A DNA stretch of 26,284 bases from Eubacteriales bacterium (GTDB lineage Bacteria; Bacillota_A; Clostridia; Lachnospirales; Lachnospiraceae): positions 1 to 26,284 of the forward strand of contig JAUNAE010000011.1 in assembly GCA_030527765.1 (NCBI GenBank), written 5' to 3'. The position numbers and the translations under genes are program-made. Below, piece by piece: positions 1 to 7,503 of this stretch; within the stretch, counting starts at the first letter, position 1; the number at the start of each line of letters is the position of its first letter. The notes beneath the pieces were generated by a model that was given only the letters and a program-made list of their open reading frames with translations, was not told the DNA's origin and did no database searches.

Positions 1-16
1 TGCTACGACCCTTGAA

Positions 17-48
17 ACCATCGTCCATTCTTCATGAATGGGCGTGGT
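17..48. other. Imperfect stem-loop downstream of the first operon
   Basis: A six-base-pair inverted repeat, CCATTC (25-30) and GAATGG (36-41) around a TTCAT loop, extends outward with a mismatch and a bulge to about 17 and 48. It lies just beyond the stop codon of the glycosidase lipoprotein gene, where an operon terminator would sit. Read on the minus strand, only a short TTT follows, so it is a poor intrinsic terminator. Read on the plus strand, a T-rich stretch follows (51-67), which would suit a gene entering from outside the window. The role is undecided. Confidence 0.3.
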
Positions 49-86
49 AGTTCATTCTTATTTTCTTAGGAACCGGACAAATTATT

Positions 87-1652
87 TCATTCGTCTAGCG
101 TTTCTCCAAAATACAGGAAATCACTGACAGCTCTTGGAGCTGCTACCGTTTCATTCAGGATCAGGGGGCCTGTCCCGTCATTTACGACCATTGTTGCACT
201 ACCACCACCGTCCATGCATTTCCCAAACTCACAGTGATGTTCCATCAGGATATCTCGAACTTCATCGTAAGTGAGTCCTCTGCTATAGTTCGATTCTCCC
301 GAAACCAAAAGATAATATTCGCATGGCTGCACCATCCCGATTGCTGTTCTGGGATACCTGTATTGCTGCGATTGGATTCCAACATTGACTGCCTGTCCAT
401 CTGCTACGAGAAGTGTGTCCCCACAAGACCAGGAATCTGTAACATCTGATGCAATCAGCTTTAACGGATCTACTCCCGATGCAGGGGAAAACAGAACACC
501 GTTTGACATCAGGCAGATCTCCATTCCATTTGTGCGGGTTCCTTCCATCAGTATTCGGTTCTTGATAATGCATCCAGCATAAGTAGGCTTGCCTGTCGCA
601 TAGTCAAAGTTAGATGCGTTCGTGCCAATTACCCAATCCAATCGTGCAGCTGCATCTGTCACAAGTTCCCGTTCGCCGCCAAGACTGCCGTTTGATAATT
701 CGGATCGTAGTTGTCCTGCGTCATTAATCACGATATGCGCCAGATCATAGGTATAGACATCTGTCTCATGGTGTGTCACTGTCACAAAGATGGAATCAGA
801 TGCATACTTCCAGTCAGCCTTTTCGTATTCTTCTGCAAATCCTTTCTTTGCATCTTCTACATTTGTAGTGGCTTGTGCAGTCACGGTGAATGGATAGGGT
901 TCTCCATATAAGGAAATCTTGTACGTATTTTCTCCTAACCGCAGCTTCTTCTTACTGCTTGTCAGAAAGGTAAGGTCTTCCGCCGAGATAGTCTCCGTCT
1001 GTCCATCATCATAGATCACAGTTACAGAAGACAATGCCAGTTCTTCGTCTCGAATTGCTGTTTTTGTCAGATTCGGATGAATCAGCGCAACTTCAACCGG
1101 AACAAGCTGTACTGTTGCTGAAAAGCCCAGTGCGGAAACGGTGACGGTTCGTGTTGTTGTTACCGGATCTTCAAAATCCGTTACGGTATAGTCAGCTACG
1201 CTCTGGCTGTTCCCTCGATCATCGTAAGCAGTCACAACCAAGCAGGAAACATCCGGAACTTCTCCCTTATGCAGACTTCCGGTGTATTCTGCAGAAATCC
1301 GAAGAAGTGTTGATGGATGTACTGATAAAATCACGTCACCGTACTCCGTATGAATAGTAACATCTGTATCATCCGTGATAGGACCAGGAAACTCTGCTTC
1401 TATCTTCTGCAGCGTCTGTACCGTCCCATCACGGAAAGTCGCCTCACAGCGAATTCTGGATGCATCCAGAGCGGTTCCCTTTTCACATGTACCATCATAA
1501 TATGCCTGTAATGTTGGCGTCTCTTTCGGTGCTTCTACTGCGATGCTTGAGGATGTGATTGTTCTCTCTTCTACTGCCTTCTCCTCTTCTTTCGCACAGC
1601 CTGAAAGCAAGATCATCATCAAGCAGATGCAAAGTGCTCTTGTGTTTCTCAA
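87..1652 (-). CDS. Phosphodiester glycosidase (NAGPA-like) lipoprotein with Ig-like domains
   Basis: A predicted exported lipoprotein of 521 residues. The signal peptide ends in the lipobox LSGC with Cys19, so lipid anchoring to the outer membrane face is expected. Residues about 105-260 hold two Ig-like (Big-type) beta domains marked by VTAYDDRG and VIYDDGQTET segments. The C-terminal half (about 286-515) resembles the NAGPA phosphodiester glycosidase family, with RTAIG at 435-439 and MDGGGS at 480-485. Family members remove sugars in phosphodiester linkage; the substrate here is unknown, and wall teichoic or exopolysaccharide sugar-phosphates are a guess. I chose a TTG start at 1652 because it overlaps the TGA stop of the upstream PASTA gene as TTGA and has GGGAGG four bases upstream. 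An in-frame TTG at 1664 would give 525 residues but has no ribosome site. Last gene seen of its operon. Confidence 0.85.
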   Translation of the reverse strand: MRNTRALCICLMMILLSGCAKEEEKAVEERTITSSSIAVEAPKETPTLQAYYDGTCEKGTALDASRIRCEATFRDGTVQTLQKIEAEFPGPITDDTDVTIHTEYGDVILSVHPSTLLRISAEYTGSLHKGEVPDVSCLVVTAYDDRGNSQSVADYTVTDFEDPVTTTRTVTVSALGFSATVQLVPVEVALIHPNLTKTAIRDEELALSSVTVIYDDGQTETISAEDLTFLTSSKKKLRLGENTYKISLYGEPYPFTVTAQATTNVEDAKKGFAEEYEKADWKYASDSIFVTVTHHETDVYTYDLAHIVINDAGQLRSELSNGSLGGERELVTDAAARLDWVIGTNASNFDYATGKPTYAGCIIKNRILMEGTRTNGMEICLMSNGVLFSPASGVDPLKLIASDVTDSWSCGDTLLVADGQAVNVGIQSQQYRYPRTAIGMVQPCEYYLLVSGESNYSRGLTYDEVRDILMEHHCEFGKCMDGGGSATMVVNDGTGPLILNETVAAPRAVSDFLYFGETLDE

Positions 1653-2731
1653 CTTTCCTCCCAATACGCTCTTGGAACATAAGTGCCGTCCGCATTCTGC
1701 TCATAGAAGCGAACCGTTCCGGTCTCAGCCTCGTTAAAGTCTGTGAAGTGAATTGTGTAAGGGAAGACAGCATCTGTTCCTTCCTCAACCCACTCTTCAA
1801 CATACTTTCCATCACTTCCAATCTGAGAATAGACAAAATAATAATTTCCACCAACAGCTGTATCCGGCTGCTCCAGTGTCATGGATTTCTGATTTCCTTT
1901 TTCTGGCATTTGTCCATTCGAGATGGTAAGGAGTAATTCAGATCCCTTATTTATTGTGTTGTTTTTCTGAATAGACTGTTTTAACACAGTCCCCTGCTCT
2001 CTATTCGAGTAGCCATATTCAATGATCGGAATTAACCCTGCCTGCTCCACATCTGCAAGAGCCTCCTGTTCGGAATAACCGATCGTATCCGGAACCAGTG
2101 TTTCGGATGTATCTGTGCCTGCGGAGATGACCAGTGTGACATGAGTAGCTGTGTTCACACGTTCATTCACAGCAGGACTACAGGAGAGCACCTGCCCCTC
2201 ATTACCGTTTCCATTTCGGTTATACTCCGTCACAATGGAATCAAAGCCCATTTCCAATAAGGTTCTGACTGCATCAGCTGCTTTGCTACCGACTACATTC
2301 GGGACTAAGACGTCTGCCGGACCTACGCTTGTCGCATAGTAGATCGTTGTATTTTTCTCAACCATGGTTCCTGCTTTTGGTGTCTGTTCCATCACAACAC
2401 CTGGTTTATCATTTGATAGGATTTCCTTTTCAAATTTCAGACCAAGACCGAGGCCATTGGCAATCAGTTTCGCGTGCCTTTCTGTCATACCATACAAATC
2501 TGGCACTTCAACCTGTGCGCTTGCAGGTACTTCCTCTACCTGTTCCGTTTCACCGGAGATGTATGTTGTAATACGATCAGGAATTCTTTTAACCATTACC
2601 GGAATCTGCGATGCGATATCCGGGAAGAGAACATATACTGCTGCTAACATGATTCCGGCAACAAGCACGATCGTTGCAAGACAAGTCAGGATCCAGTTCC
2701 GGATTGCATGATTCTTCTTTTTCTTACTCAT
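1649..2731 (-). CDS. Membrane-anchored three-PASTA protein without kinase domain
   Basis: A 360-residue single-pass protein: lysine-rich cytoplasmic tip (1-11), membrane helix at about 13-36, then an extracellular part. Three PASTA repeats are visible at about 74-137, 141-205 and 211-273, each opening with VPD or VPN and closing with a beta strand before a Gly. Residues 285-360 form a further beta-rich tail I do not recognise. PASTA domains bind peptidoglycan or muropeptides and are normally fused to PrkC/Stk-type kinases or class B PBPs; here they stand alone, while the only Hanks kinase in the window lacks them. AGGAGG lies eight bases before the ATG. It follows the anchored glycosidase by 12 bases and its stop overlaps the lipoprotein start. 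The family call is secure; a partnership with the kinase is inference. Confidence 0.9.
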   Translation of the reverse strand: MSKKKKNHAIRNWILTCLATIVLVAGIMLAAVYVLFPDIASQIPVMVKRIPDRITTYISGETEQVEEVPASAQVEVPDLYGMTERHAKLIANGLGLGLKFEKEILSNDKPGVVMEQTPKAGTMVEKNTTIYYATSVGPADVLVPNVVGSKAADAVRTLLEMGFDSIVTEYNRNGNGNEGQVLSCSPAVNERVNTATHVTLVISAGTDTSETLVPDTIGYSEQEALADVEQAGLIPIIEYGYSNREQGTVLKQSIQKNNTINKGSELLLTISNGQMPEKGNQKSMTLEQPDTAVGGNYYFVYSQIGSDGKYVEEWVEEGTDAVFPYTIHFTDFNEAETGTVRFYEQNADGTYVPRAYWEES

Positions 2732-2743
2732 GAAACATCCTCC

Positions 2744-4414
2744 TCAACCGAAAACTGCAACATAATCTGCTACTGCACGGTTTGCACCTGTTAATACTGC
2801 CTGTTGACCATAGTAAAGGGAAACACTGCTTCCTCCATCTAACGGTCTTGCGTAAGTACAGCCAAGGTTTTGGAAAATCTGCTGCAAATGCGCATAACTT
2901 AATCCGGTTCCTGTTGCTGATACAAAATAATAGTTTCCGGGCGATACCATGCCGATTGCGGTTCTCGGATAAAGACCGGTAAGATCAAATGCGCCTTCCA
3001 CTGTGCTGATACCGTCCTGCATCAGAAGCGGATCTGTCGATACAACGATATCCCGTACGCCTACCGCCAGAAGATCCTGTGCACTGATGCCGGCAGGCGG
3101 TGAGTACAGAGCTCCGCCTTGCATGATGCAGATTTCTCTGCCGGAAGAATATCCGTCAATAATTACCATGCCATTGCGGATCAGACAGCTGCTTAACGGA
3201 ATTCCGGTACTTGTATCGAAAAAGCTACCATTGATAGCTGCAAGCCATCCTGTTCTCGTCGCAGCCGTATCAGGGGCCTCCAGGCCTCCTCCGATTGCGT
3301 TGTTGGCACTGACCACGGAGATCTGGCTCGGTTGGTTCACTACAACATGTGTGATCGTGTATGGCAGTTCTGCTTCAATATTTCGAATCGTTAAAAATAC
3401 AGACTCTGTGATTGTATTGTAGTTAGAATGTTCCACTTCATCTGCATACTGTTCTTTGGCATTTGATACATTGGTCTGTTTTCTGGCATTCACGTAAAGA
3501 TTTGCATTTGCACCACGGAGTTTAAATGCAATCTTATTGACTCCCTCTTCCAGCGTGTTTCCTTCTGTAAATGAGACCTCTGAAGAATCAACTGTCCCTA
3601 CCGTTCCATCCTTCCATGTCACGGTCATCTGACCTGAGAATTCTTCTCCGGCGTAATAAATGTCATCGACAGTAGCGTAACGGATCTGCGTAGGTTCCAC
3701 TTCAAATGTCGTTTTTCCATATGCCGTATAGACAATATAAGTACACTTTCCGGAGAAAGTCTTTGCCCCTTCGCAAGTAAATACCGTAACCGGCTCTGTC
3801 GTTCCATCAGCATAAACAATATTGACTGAAACATTGTCCTGCGAAAAAGCTGTGCCGGCATAAGCTGTCTGTGTATACTCTGCTTTAATCTGAGAGATCT
3901 GCGCAAAACTAAGCTGCAGTAAAGTAATACCGTATGGTGTTCCTACCGTAATCGGCTCAGATCGCTGAATTGTATCGCTCTGGCTATAAACAGTTACGTC
4001 CGAAATGGTTTCTGTTCTTCCATCCTCGAATTCAGCAACAGCATTGATACGGCTCTTCTGAATCGCACTGCCTTCTTCTGCCGTTCCCATATAGACTGCT
4101 GATAAAGATTTTAAGCTCAGGTCTTTTAATGGAATTCGTCTTTGCAACTGACCCACTGTGATAACGAGATCTTCAAAGGCGACCCCGCTCTCTTTTCCCT
4201 GTTCTTTTTTAAATTTAAAGTTTCGTGTCTCTACACCTCTTTTTAACAGTGGTGATGGATAAACACGGACATCAGTTTTTTCAAGCAATGAGAAATCTGC
4301 TGCCTTAACCGGATCAATATCAACAACAAGGCGTACCGGAATCAAAAAACAAAAGGCAAGCCCCATTGCTATTAATGTGCCGATGATAACGGCTAATGTT
4401 CTTAATTTTCCCAA
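2744..4414 (-). CDS. Membrane-anchored phosphodiester glycosidase (NAGPA-like) with Ig-like domains
   Basis: About 556 residues from the preferred start, with an N-terminal membrane anchor (about 6-26) and an extracellular remainder. Two or three Ig-like segments carry VIYADGTTEPV- and VTWKDGTVGTV-type strands (about 95-310). The C-terminal NAGPA-like domain (about 340-556) shows AAINGSFFD (around 393-401), RTAIG at 484-488 and LDGGSS around 525-530. It is a relative of the lipoprotein two genes downstream, so the operon encodes a pair differing in anchor and active-site loop (DGGSS here, DGGGS there). I prefer the TTG at 4414, which has AAGGAG seven bases upstream just after the previous stop; a TTG at 4456 would overlap the preceding gene by 29 bases without a ribosome site. 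Hydrolysis of a sugar-phosphate diester is the family expectation; the substrate is unknown. Confidence 0.85.
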   Translation of the reverse strand: MGKLRTLAVIIGTLIAMGLAFCFLIPVRLVVDIDPVKAADFSLLEKTDVRVYPSPLLKRGVETRNFKFKKEQGKESGVAFEDLVITVGQLQRRIPLKDLSLKSLSAVYMGTAEEGSAIQKSRINAVAEFEDGRTETISDVTVYSQSDTIQRSEPITVGTPYGITLLQLSFAQISQIKAEYTQTAYAGTAFSQDNVSVNIVYADGTTEPVTVFTCEGAKTFSGKCTYIVYTAYGKTTFEVEPTQIRYATVDDIYYAGEEFSGQMTVTWKDGTVGTVDSSEVSFTEGNTLEEGVNKIAFKLRGANANLYVNARKQTNVSNAKEQYADEVEHSNYNTITESVFLTIRNIEAELPYTITHVVVNQPSQISVVSANNAIGGGLEAPDTAATRTGWLAAINGSFFDTSTGIPLSSCLIRNGMVIIDGYSSGREICIMQGGALYSPPAGISAQDLLAVGVRDIVVSTDPLLMQDGISTVEGAFDLTGLYPRTAIGMVSPGNYYFVSATGTGLSYAHLQQIFQNLGCTYARPLDGGSSVSLYYGQQAVLTGANRAVADYVAVFG

Positions 4415-4427
4415 ACCTTCTCTCCTT

Positions 4428-5525
4428 TTATTCTTCGATGATCGGATCGTCGTCAATATAATTGTCCGTTGTATCTTCTGTCGGAACGGTAGGCGTATCC
4501 GGTATCGTTACAATCGTCGTCTCATCATTTGCGTCACCACCGATAACACCTTCGGTTAGATTGTTGGGAGCAATGCCGCCGCTCTCGGGAGCCGCATACG
4601 GGAACTGTACGCTTGCATCGACATACTGCCATGGTGATGAAAAGGCTTTAAAGTCATAGCTCTGTATGATCTCTGCCGCTTCGATCTGCGGCATCTCGTC
4701 AGAGGCTTCATATGTTTTAACATCCAGATTAACAGAAGACTGATATGTTTCCGGTATCTCAGCTGATGCCGTATCAGCCTGATAAGTCAAAGCGTAAGCC
4801 TCCATATAACTGTTAGGGAAAGACTTCGTACCGTTCTGTCCCATTAAGGACTTTGCGATACAAGCGGCATATTCGGAATCCATCAGATACGACATGCTTG
4901 TAAAGGATTCTTCATCACTTGTACCTGAGAACGCATCCAGCTGCAGCAGATACACTTCCAGTTTTCCTGTCTTTGTTGTTATGGTTGCAATATGCAATTC
5001 ACGTGCATTTGCTTCAATGGATGTACGATTTGCTTCCTGGGGCACAATATAAAGCTCCGTCAGCTTTCCCATCTTGGATGCATTTTCTTCGTAAGCAAAT
5101 TCCTGCGTACGATATTTTTCATATGTATGTTTCTCGAAGAACTGGATCACATACGCATCCAACTGCACTTCCGGATCCTCTGCCTTTTCAATCGTACGGA
5201 CAACATTTCGTACAACCACATTACCGGCCCAACGATTCGGAACAGAGAAGCTAATCCATGCATTCGCATAAGCTGTTGCCGAATTGCCGCTGATTGTTGC
5301 ATGATCCGGAAGATGCAGCATACCAGATCCGTCAACAATCGGTTCCGCATAAGCGCTGTAATCTGTATTTGCCTTGGCATATTCTTCCTGGTCCTGTTCG
5401 ACGACTTCAGTTTCTTCCGCATCCTGCGTCAGAATAGCGATCTTTTCTCTGATCATGTAGGTGCCTAACACGGCCCCCAGGAGAACTCCAATCGTCAAAA
5501 TGGTTGAAATGATTTTCTTTAGCAT
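4428..5525 (-). CDS. Membrane-anchored extracellular protein of unknown function
   Basis: I do not recognise this 365-residue protein. It has an uncleaved-looking signal anchor at about 3-25, then an acidic linker rich in Glu, Asp and Gln (about 33-52). A mixed alpha/beta extracellular body follows (about 53-300), and the tail is Thr-, Pro- and Asp-rich (about 310-365). There is no lipobox and no LPXTG motif. It starts at an ATG with AGGAGG four bases upstream, 12 bases after the SLH-like gene, and sits directly before the anchored NAGPA-like gene. Its place among secreted wall-related proteins suggests an extracytoplasmic structural or accessory role, which is inference only. Confidence 0.8.
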   Translation of the reverse strand: MLKKIISTILTIGVLLGAVLGTYMIREKIAILTQDAEETEVVEQDQEEYAKANTDYSAYAEPIVDGSGMLHLPDHATISGNSATAYANAWISFSVPNRWAGNVVVRNVVRTIEKAEDPEVQLDAYVIQFFEKHTYEKYRTQEFAYEENASKMGKLTELYIVPQEANRTSIEANARELHIATITTKTGKLEVYLLQLDAFSGTSDEESFTSMSYLMDSEYAACIAKSLMGQNGTKSFPNSYMEAYALTYQADTASAEIPETYQSSVNLDVKTYEASDEMPQIEAAEIIQSYDFKAFSSPWQYVDASVQFPYAAPESGGIAPNNLTEGVIGGDANDETTIVTIPDTPTVPTEDTTDNYIDDDPIIEE

Positions 5526-5537
5526 ATCTCCTCCTAC

Positions 5538-6695
5538 TCACATTTCCGATGGAAGATTGAATACAATGAAGTTTCTATTTCCGTAATACCACGGTTCATT
5601 AATAAACGGTTGCTGCGACTGAATTCGCCTATCACTTCCAGTATCAAATTTGATGGTAGTGTGTGTTGCCTGATCGAAACTAAGTACTACGTATGCATGA
5701 TGCTTATCATTAACCAACATAATGGATCCATATCGTATTGCACTGTAATCGTTATAGGATGCTACCCATCCGTGAGAGATCAAGTAAGGCTCCATGTTTC
5801 CACAAGTGATACCACCTCTTGTCTGGTCCTGCAATCCCAAGTACCACAACGCTTTTGCGATTAAGCGATCACAACTGATAATTCCGTCATCTGTTGGCGG
5901 CATACACGTTGAGTTTCCGTACCGGTAACCTCGCATCCGCGCCTCTTCCGCAACCCTTGCCGTTGCTGCAATTAGCTGCTCCGCAGTAAGATCGTAAGCA
6001 GTTGAGGCACTGCCATCATATCCTTCTGAAAATGCACCTGCCATCCAATATTCGGCAGGCGAACCATATACATCTCTTGAGGCACTATGCAGAAGTCCTT
6101 TGTAAACCGCTTTCGCAATCTGTAATCCGGTTGCTGTTGCCGATGGACAAAACATTGTTGCTGTAAAGCCATCTATCGCTTTTATCGAAGAGAGCCAGTT
6201 TACAGCCGCCGTAGTCTCGTCAGATGAAAGGTCCACGTAAGCGGAAGGCGCTCCTCCTCCCGGTGTTCCGGCAGCTTTCCAGACTGCTAGGGCCACTTCC
6301 TCTTTCGTACATGGATTTTTTGTTCCAAACCATCCTTCTTGCTGCGCACTCATCCAGCCTTGCTGCACAACGTAGTTTTCAGCATTCAGAATATAGCCGT
6401 CTGCATCCGCAAAAGAATAGATGTTCTCCACCTGCGGCATGTCTTTTGCCGCCCATAACATGGTTGCCAACATGCCCCTGATTCCTGCCCCTGATAAAGC
6501 AGATGTGTCTGTCACGATGCCCATTTCCACGGCCCATGCAGCTGCCCTGTCTCTGGCTCCGTTATCTGCAGCTACGGACACATGACATTGACACAACAAA
6601 CAGACTGCCAACAGTAATGAAATTCGTCGTCTCCACCTATATTTATCTCTCCAATTTCTTCGTTTTTTTCTTTCCCTATTATTTTTGATGCACAT
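5538..6695 (-). CDS. Secreted SLH-like protein with putative NlpC/P60-like C-terminal domain
   Basis: A 385-residue exported protein. A strongly basic N-terminus (RERKKRR, then RWRRR) precedes a hydrophobic core at 25-42, with probable signal cleavage near Ala43. Residues about 48-200 resemble two to three divergent S-layer-homology repeats (AVEMGIVTD, FADADGYI, AYVDLSSDE). Such repeats commonly bind pyruvylated secondary wall polymer. The C-terminal part has Cys275 in the helix ISCDRLIAKALWYLG, a late HHAYVV strand (His332/333) and Asp351. This Cys...His order recalls NlpC/P60 or CHAP amidases, but a DCSG core is missing, so peptidase activity is unproven. It is the first gene of the five-gene operon; GAGG lies nine bases before the ATG. 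A conserved promoter-like element lies about 90 bases upstream. Confidence 0.8.
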   Translation of the reverse strand: MCIKNNRERKKRRNWRDKYRWRRRISLLLAVCLLCQCHVSVAADNGARDRAAAWAVEMGIVTDTSALSGAGIRGMLATMLWAAKDMPQVENIYSFADADGYILNAENYVVQQGWMSAQQEGWFGTKNPCTKEEVALAVWKAAGTPGGGAPSAYVDLSSDETTAAVNWLSSIKAIDGFTATMFCPSATATGLQIAKAVYKGLLHSASRDVYGSPAEYWMAGAFSEGYDGSASTAYDLTAEQLIAATARVAEEARMRGYRYGNSTCMPPTDDGIISCDRLIAKALWYLGLQDQTRGGITCGNMEPYLISHGWVASYNDYSAIRYGSIMLVNDKHHAYVVLSFDQATHTTIKFDTGSDRRIQSQQPFINEPWYYGNRNFIVFNLPSEM

Positions 6696-6726
6696 ATATC
6701 TAAACCTCTACATACCCTTCTACTGA

Positions 6727-6768
6727 TTAGATGGGAGAAAATCGGCAAAATATCCCCGCTTTGATCAT
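6727..6768 (-). CDS. Possible 13-codon leader peptide
   Basis: Within the unusually long leader of the SLH-like operon lies a 13-codon frame, MIKAGIFCRFSPI. It starts at an ATG preceded six bases earlier by AGAGAGG and ends at TAA, 31 bases before the SLH-like ATG. The ribosome site quality is good for so short a frame. It could be an upstream regulatory peptide or an accident of an AT-rich leader; there is no codon pattern or attenuator hairpin to decide. Confidence 0.25.
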   Translation of the reverse strand: MIKAGIFCRFSPI

Positions 6769-6785
6769 ATTTTTCCTCTCTTTAA

Positions 6786-6801
6786 TAATATGGATGAAAA
6801 T
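6786..6801 (-). promoter_or_regulatory. Shared promoter-like element, SLH/NAGPA/PASTA operon
   Basis: Read on the minus strand this is ATTTTCATCCATATTA, one of five copies of the same 16-nt element in the window. An A-rich tract lies immediately upstream. If TATTA is the -10 core, transcription would begin near 6778, leaving a leader of about 80 bases. There is no recognisable -35 box 17 bases upstream of the core. This copy has an extra TTA before AAAGAGAG compared with the PBP and FHA copies. Confidence 0.7.
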
Positions 6802-6835
6802 CTTTTTGTTTTTGGGCTTTGTGAGAACAAACAGC

Positions 6836-6869
6836 AAAAAAAGGGCCTACCGACATATGTCGGTAGGCC
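6836..6869 (-). terminator. Rho-independent terminator of ssb
   Basis: A perfect palindrome of 26 bases (6844-6869; arms GGCCTACCGACAT and its complement) is followed on the minus strand by seven T residues (6842-6836). It lies 28 bases past the ssb stop codon. It should isolate ssb from the promoter-like element of the SLH-like operon immediately downstream. Confidence 0.92.
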
Positions 6870-6896
6870 TCTGTGAGAAAGGGTGTATAAACTGGC

Positions 6897-7361
6897 TCAC
6901 ATACTCCAGGGAAGTTCTTCTTCCTCCGGATAGTTCATGAAGCCAGATGCATCGTTCTGCGGTGCCTGTGTCTGCGGTGCCGGAGCAGCCTGTGCGGACG
7001 GTGCGTTCTGACCGGACGGTGCATTGCCTGCACCATGGGACTTGCTTTCAGCAAATTCCTGGTTTTCGATAATGACACGAGTACGGTAAACCGTTTTTCC
7101 GTCCTTATCCTGATAGTTGTCATTCTGCAATCTGCCCTGAACAACCATCTTTGTACCCTGATGCAGATACTTCTCGGCAAACTCTGCCGCTCTTCCAATG
7201 CAAGTGCATTCGAAAAAGTCTGCATCCGGCTGTCCTTCGCGCTTAAAGCGGCGATCAACGGCCAAACGATAGCTTGCAAATGCTGTCTGTCCATTAGCTG
7301 TGTTAGCATAACGAACCTCTGGGTCTCTTGTTAAACGTCCCATTAAAATTACTGAATTCAT
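6897..7361 (-). CDS. ssb: Single-stranded DNA-binding protein
   Basis: A 154-residue SSB. The N-terminal OB fold (about 1-105) begins MNSVILMGRLTRDPEVRY and includes the conserved FASYRLAVDRRF and FFECTCIGRAAEFAEKYL strands. A disordered Gln/Ala/Pro-rich linker (about 112-140) follows. The tail ends EEEELPWSM, whereas bacterial SSBs usually end in acidic residues plus DDDIPF or DDDLPF; here Trp replaces Phe and two residues follow. The start at 7361 is fixed by AAGGAGG six bases upstream; a longer frame from 7382 would begin ahead of that site. It is monocistronic, with a promoter-like element and a strong terminator. It protects ssDNA in replication, repair or conjugation; beside envelope genes it suggests an accessory copy. 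Confidence 0.95.
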   Translation of the reverse strand: MNSVILMGRLTRDPEVRYANTANGQTAFASYRLAVDRRFKREGQPDADFFECTCIGRAAEFAEKYLHQGTKMVVQGRLQNDNYQDKDGKTVYRTRVIIENQEFAESKSHGAGNAPSGQNAPSAQAAPAPQTQAPQNDASGFMNYPEEEELPWSM

Positions 7362-7409
7362 ATGTTCCTCCTTAATTTTCACTCCAAGGTGACATTATCA
7401 ATACATTAG

Positions 7410-7425
7410 TAATATGGTCGAAAAT
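7410..7425 (-). promoter_or_regulatory. Shared promoter-like element, ssb
   Basis: On the minus strand the sequence is ATTTTCGACCATATTA, 48 bases before the ssb ATG. It differs from the three envelope-operon copies only by GA in place of AT in the centre. Together with the flanking AC it is identical over 18 bases to the copy before the plus-strand gene pair. No convincing -35 box is present upstream. Confidence 0.7.
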
Positions 7426-7433
7426 GTTTGATA

Positions 7434-7459
7434 ACGAAAAAAAATGAGTGCTTTTTCGT
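7434..7459 (-). terminator. Weak possible terminator after the L,D-transpeptidase
   Basis: An eight-base-pair arm pair (ACGAAAAA and TTTTTCGT) closes around a ten-base loop in the AT-rich gap between the L,D-transpeptidase stop and the ssb promoter-like element. The stem is almost all A-T and the T tract lies inside the arm, so termination would be inefficient. Read-through from the PBP operon into ssb is therefore possible. Confidence 0.25.
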
Positions 7460-7503
7460 CTTTTTATGCCACTTTGGGTACATATCGAAAATTTTTGTCC
7501 TTT

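Noticed and set aside
17..48. Stem-loop considered as an integron attC or element end
   Set aside because: No attC core sites, no integrase and no second copy; it is a simple imperfect inverted repeat after an operon.
4415..4456. Longer N-terminus of the anchored NAGPA-like protein
   Set aside because: It starts at a TTG without a ribosome site inside the preceding gene; the AAGGAG site serves the TTG at 4414.
6731..6940. 69-codon plus-strand frame with a hydrophobic stretch
   Set aside because: It runs across the SLH-operon promoter-like element and the ssb terminator palindrome; the hydrophobic residues come from AT-rich regulatory DNA.
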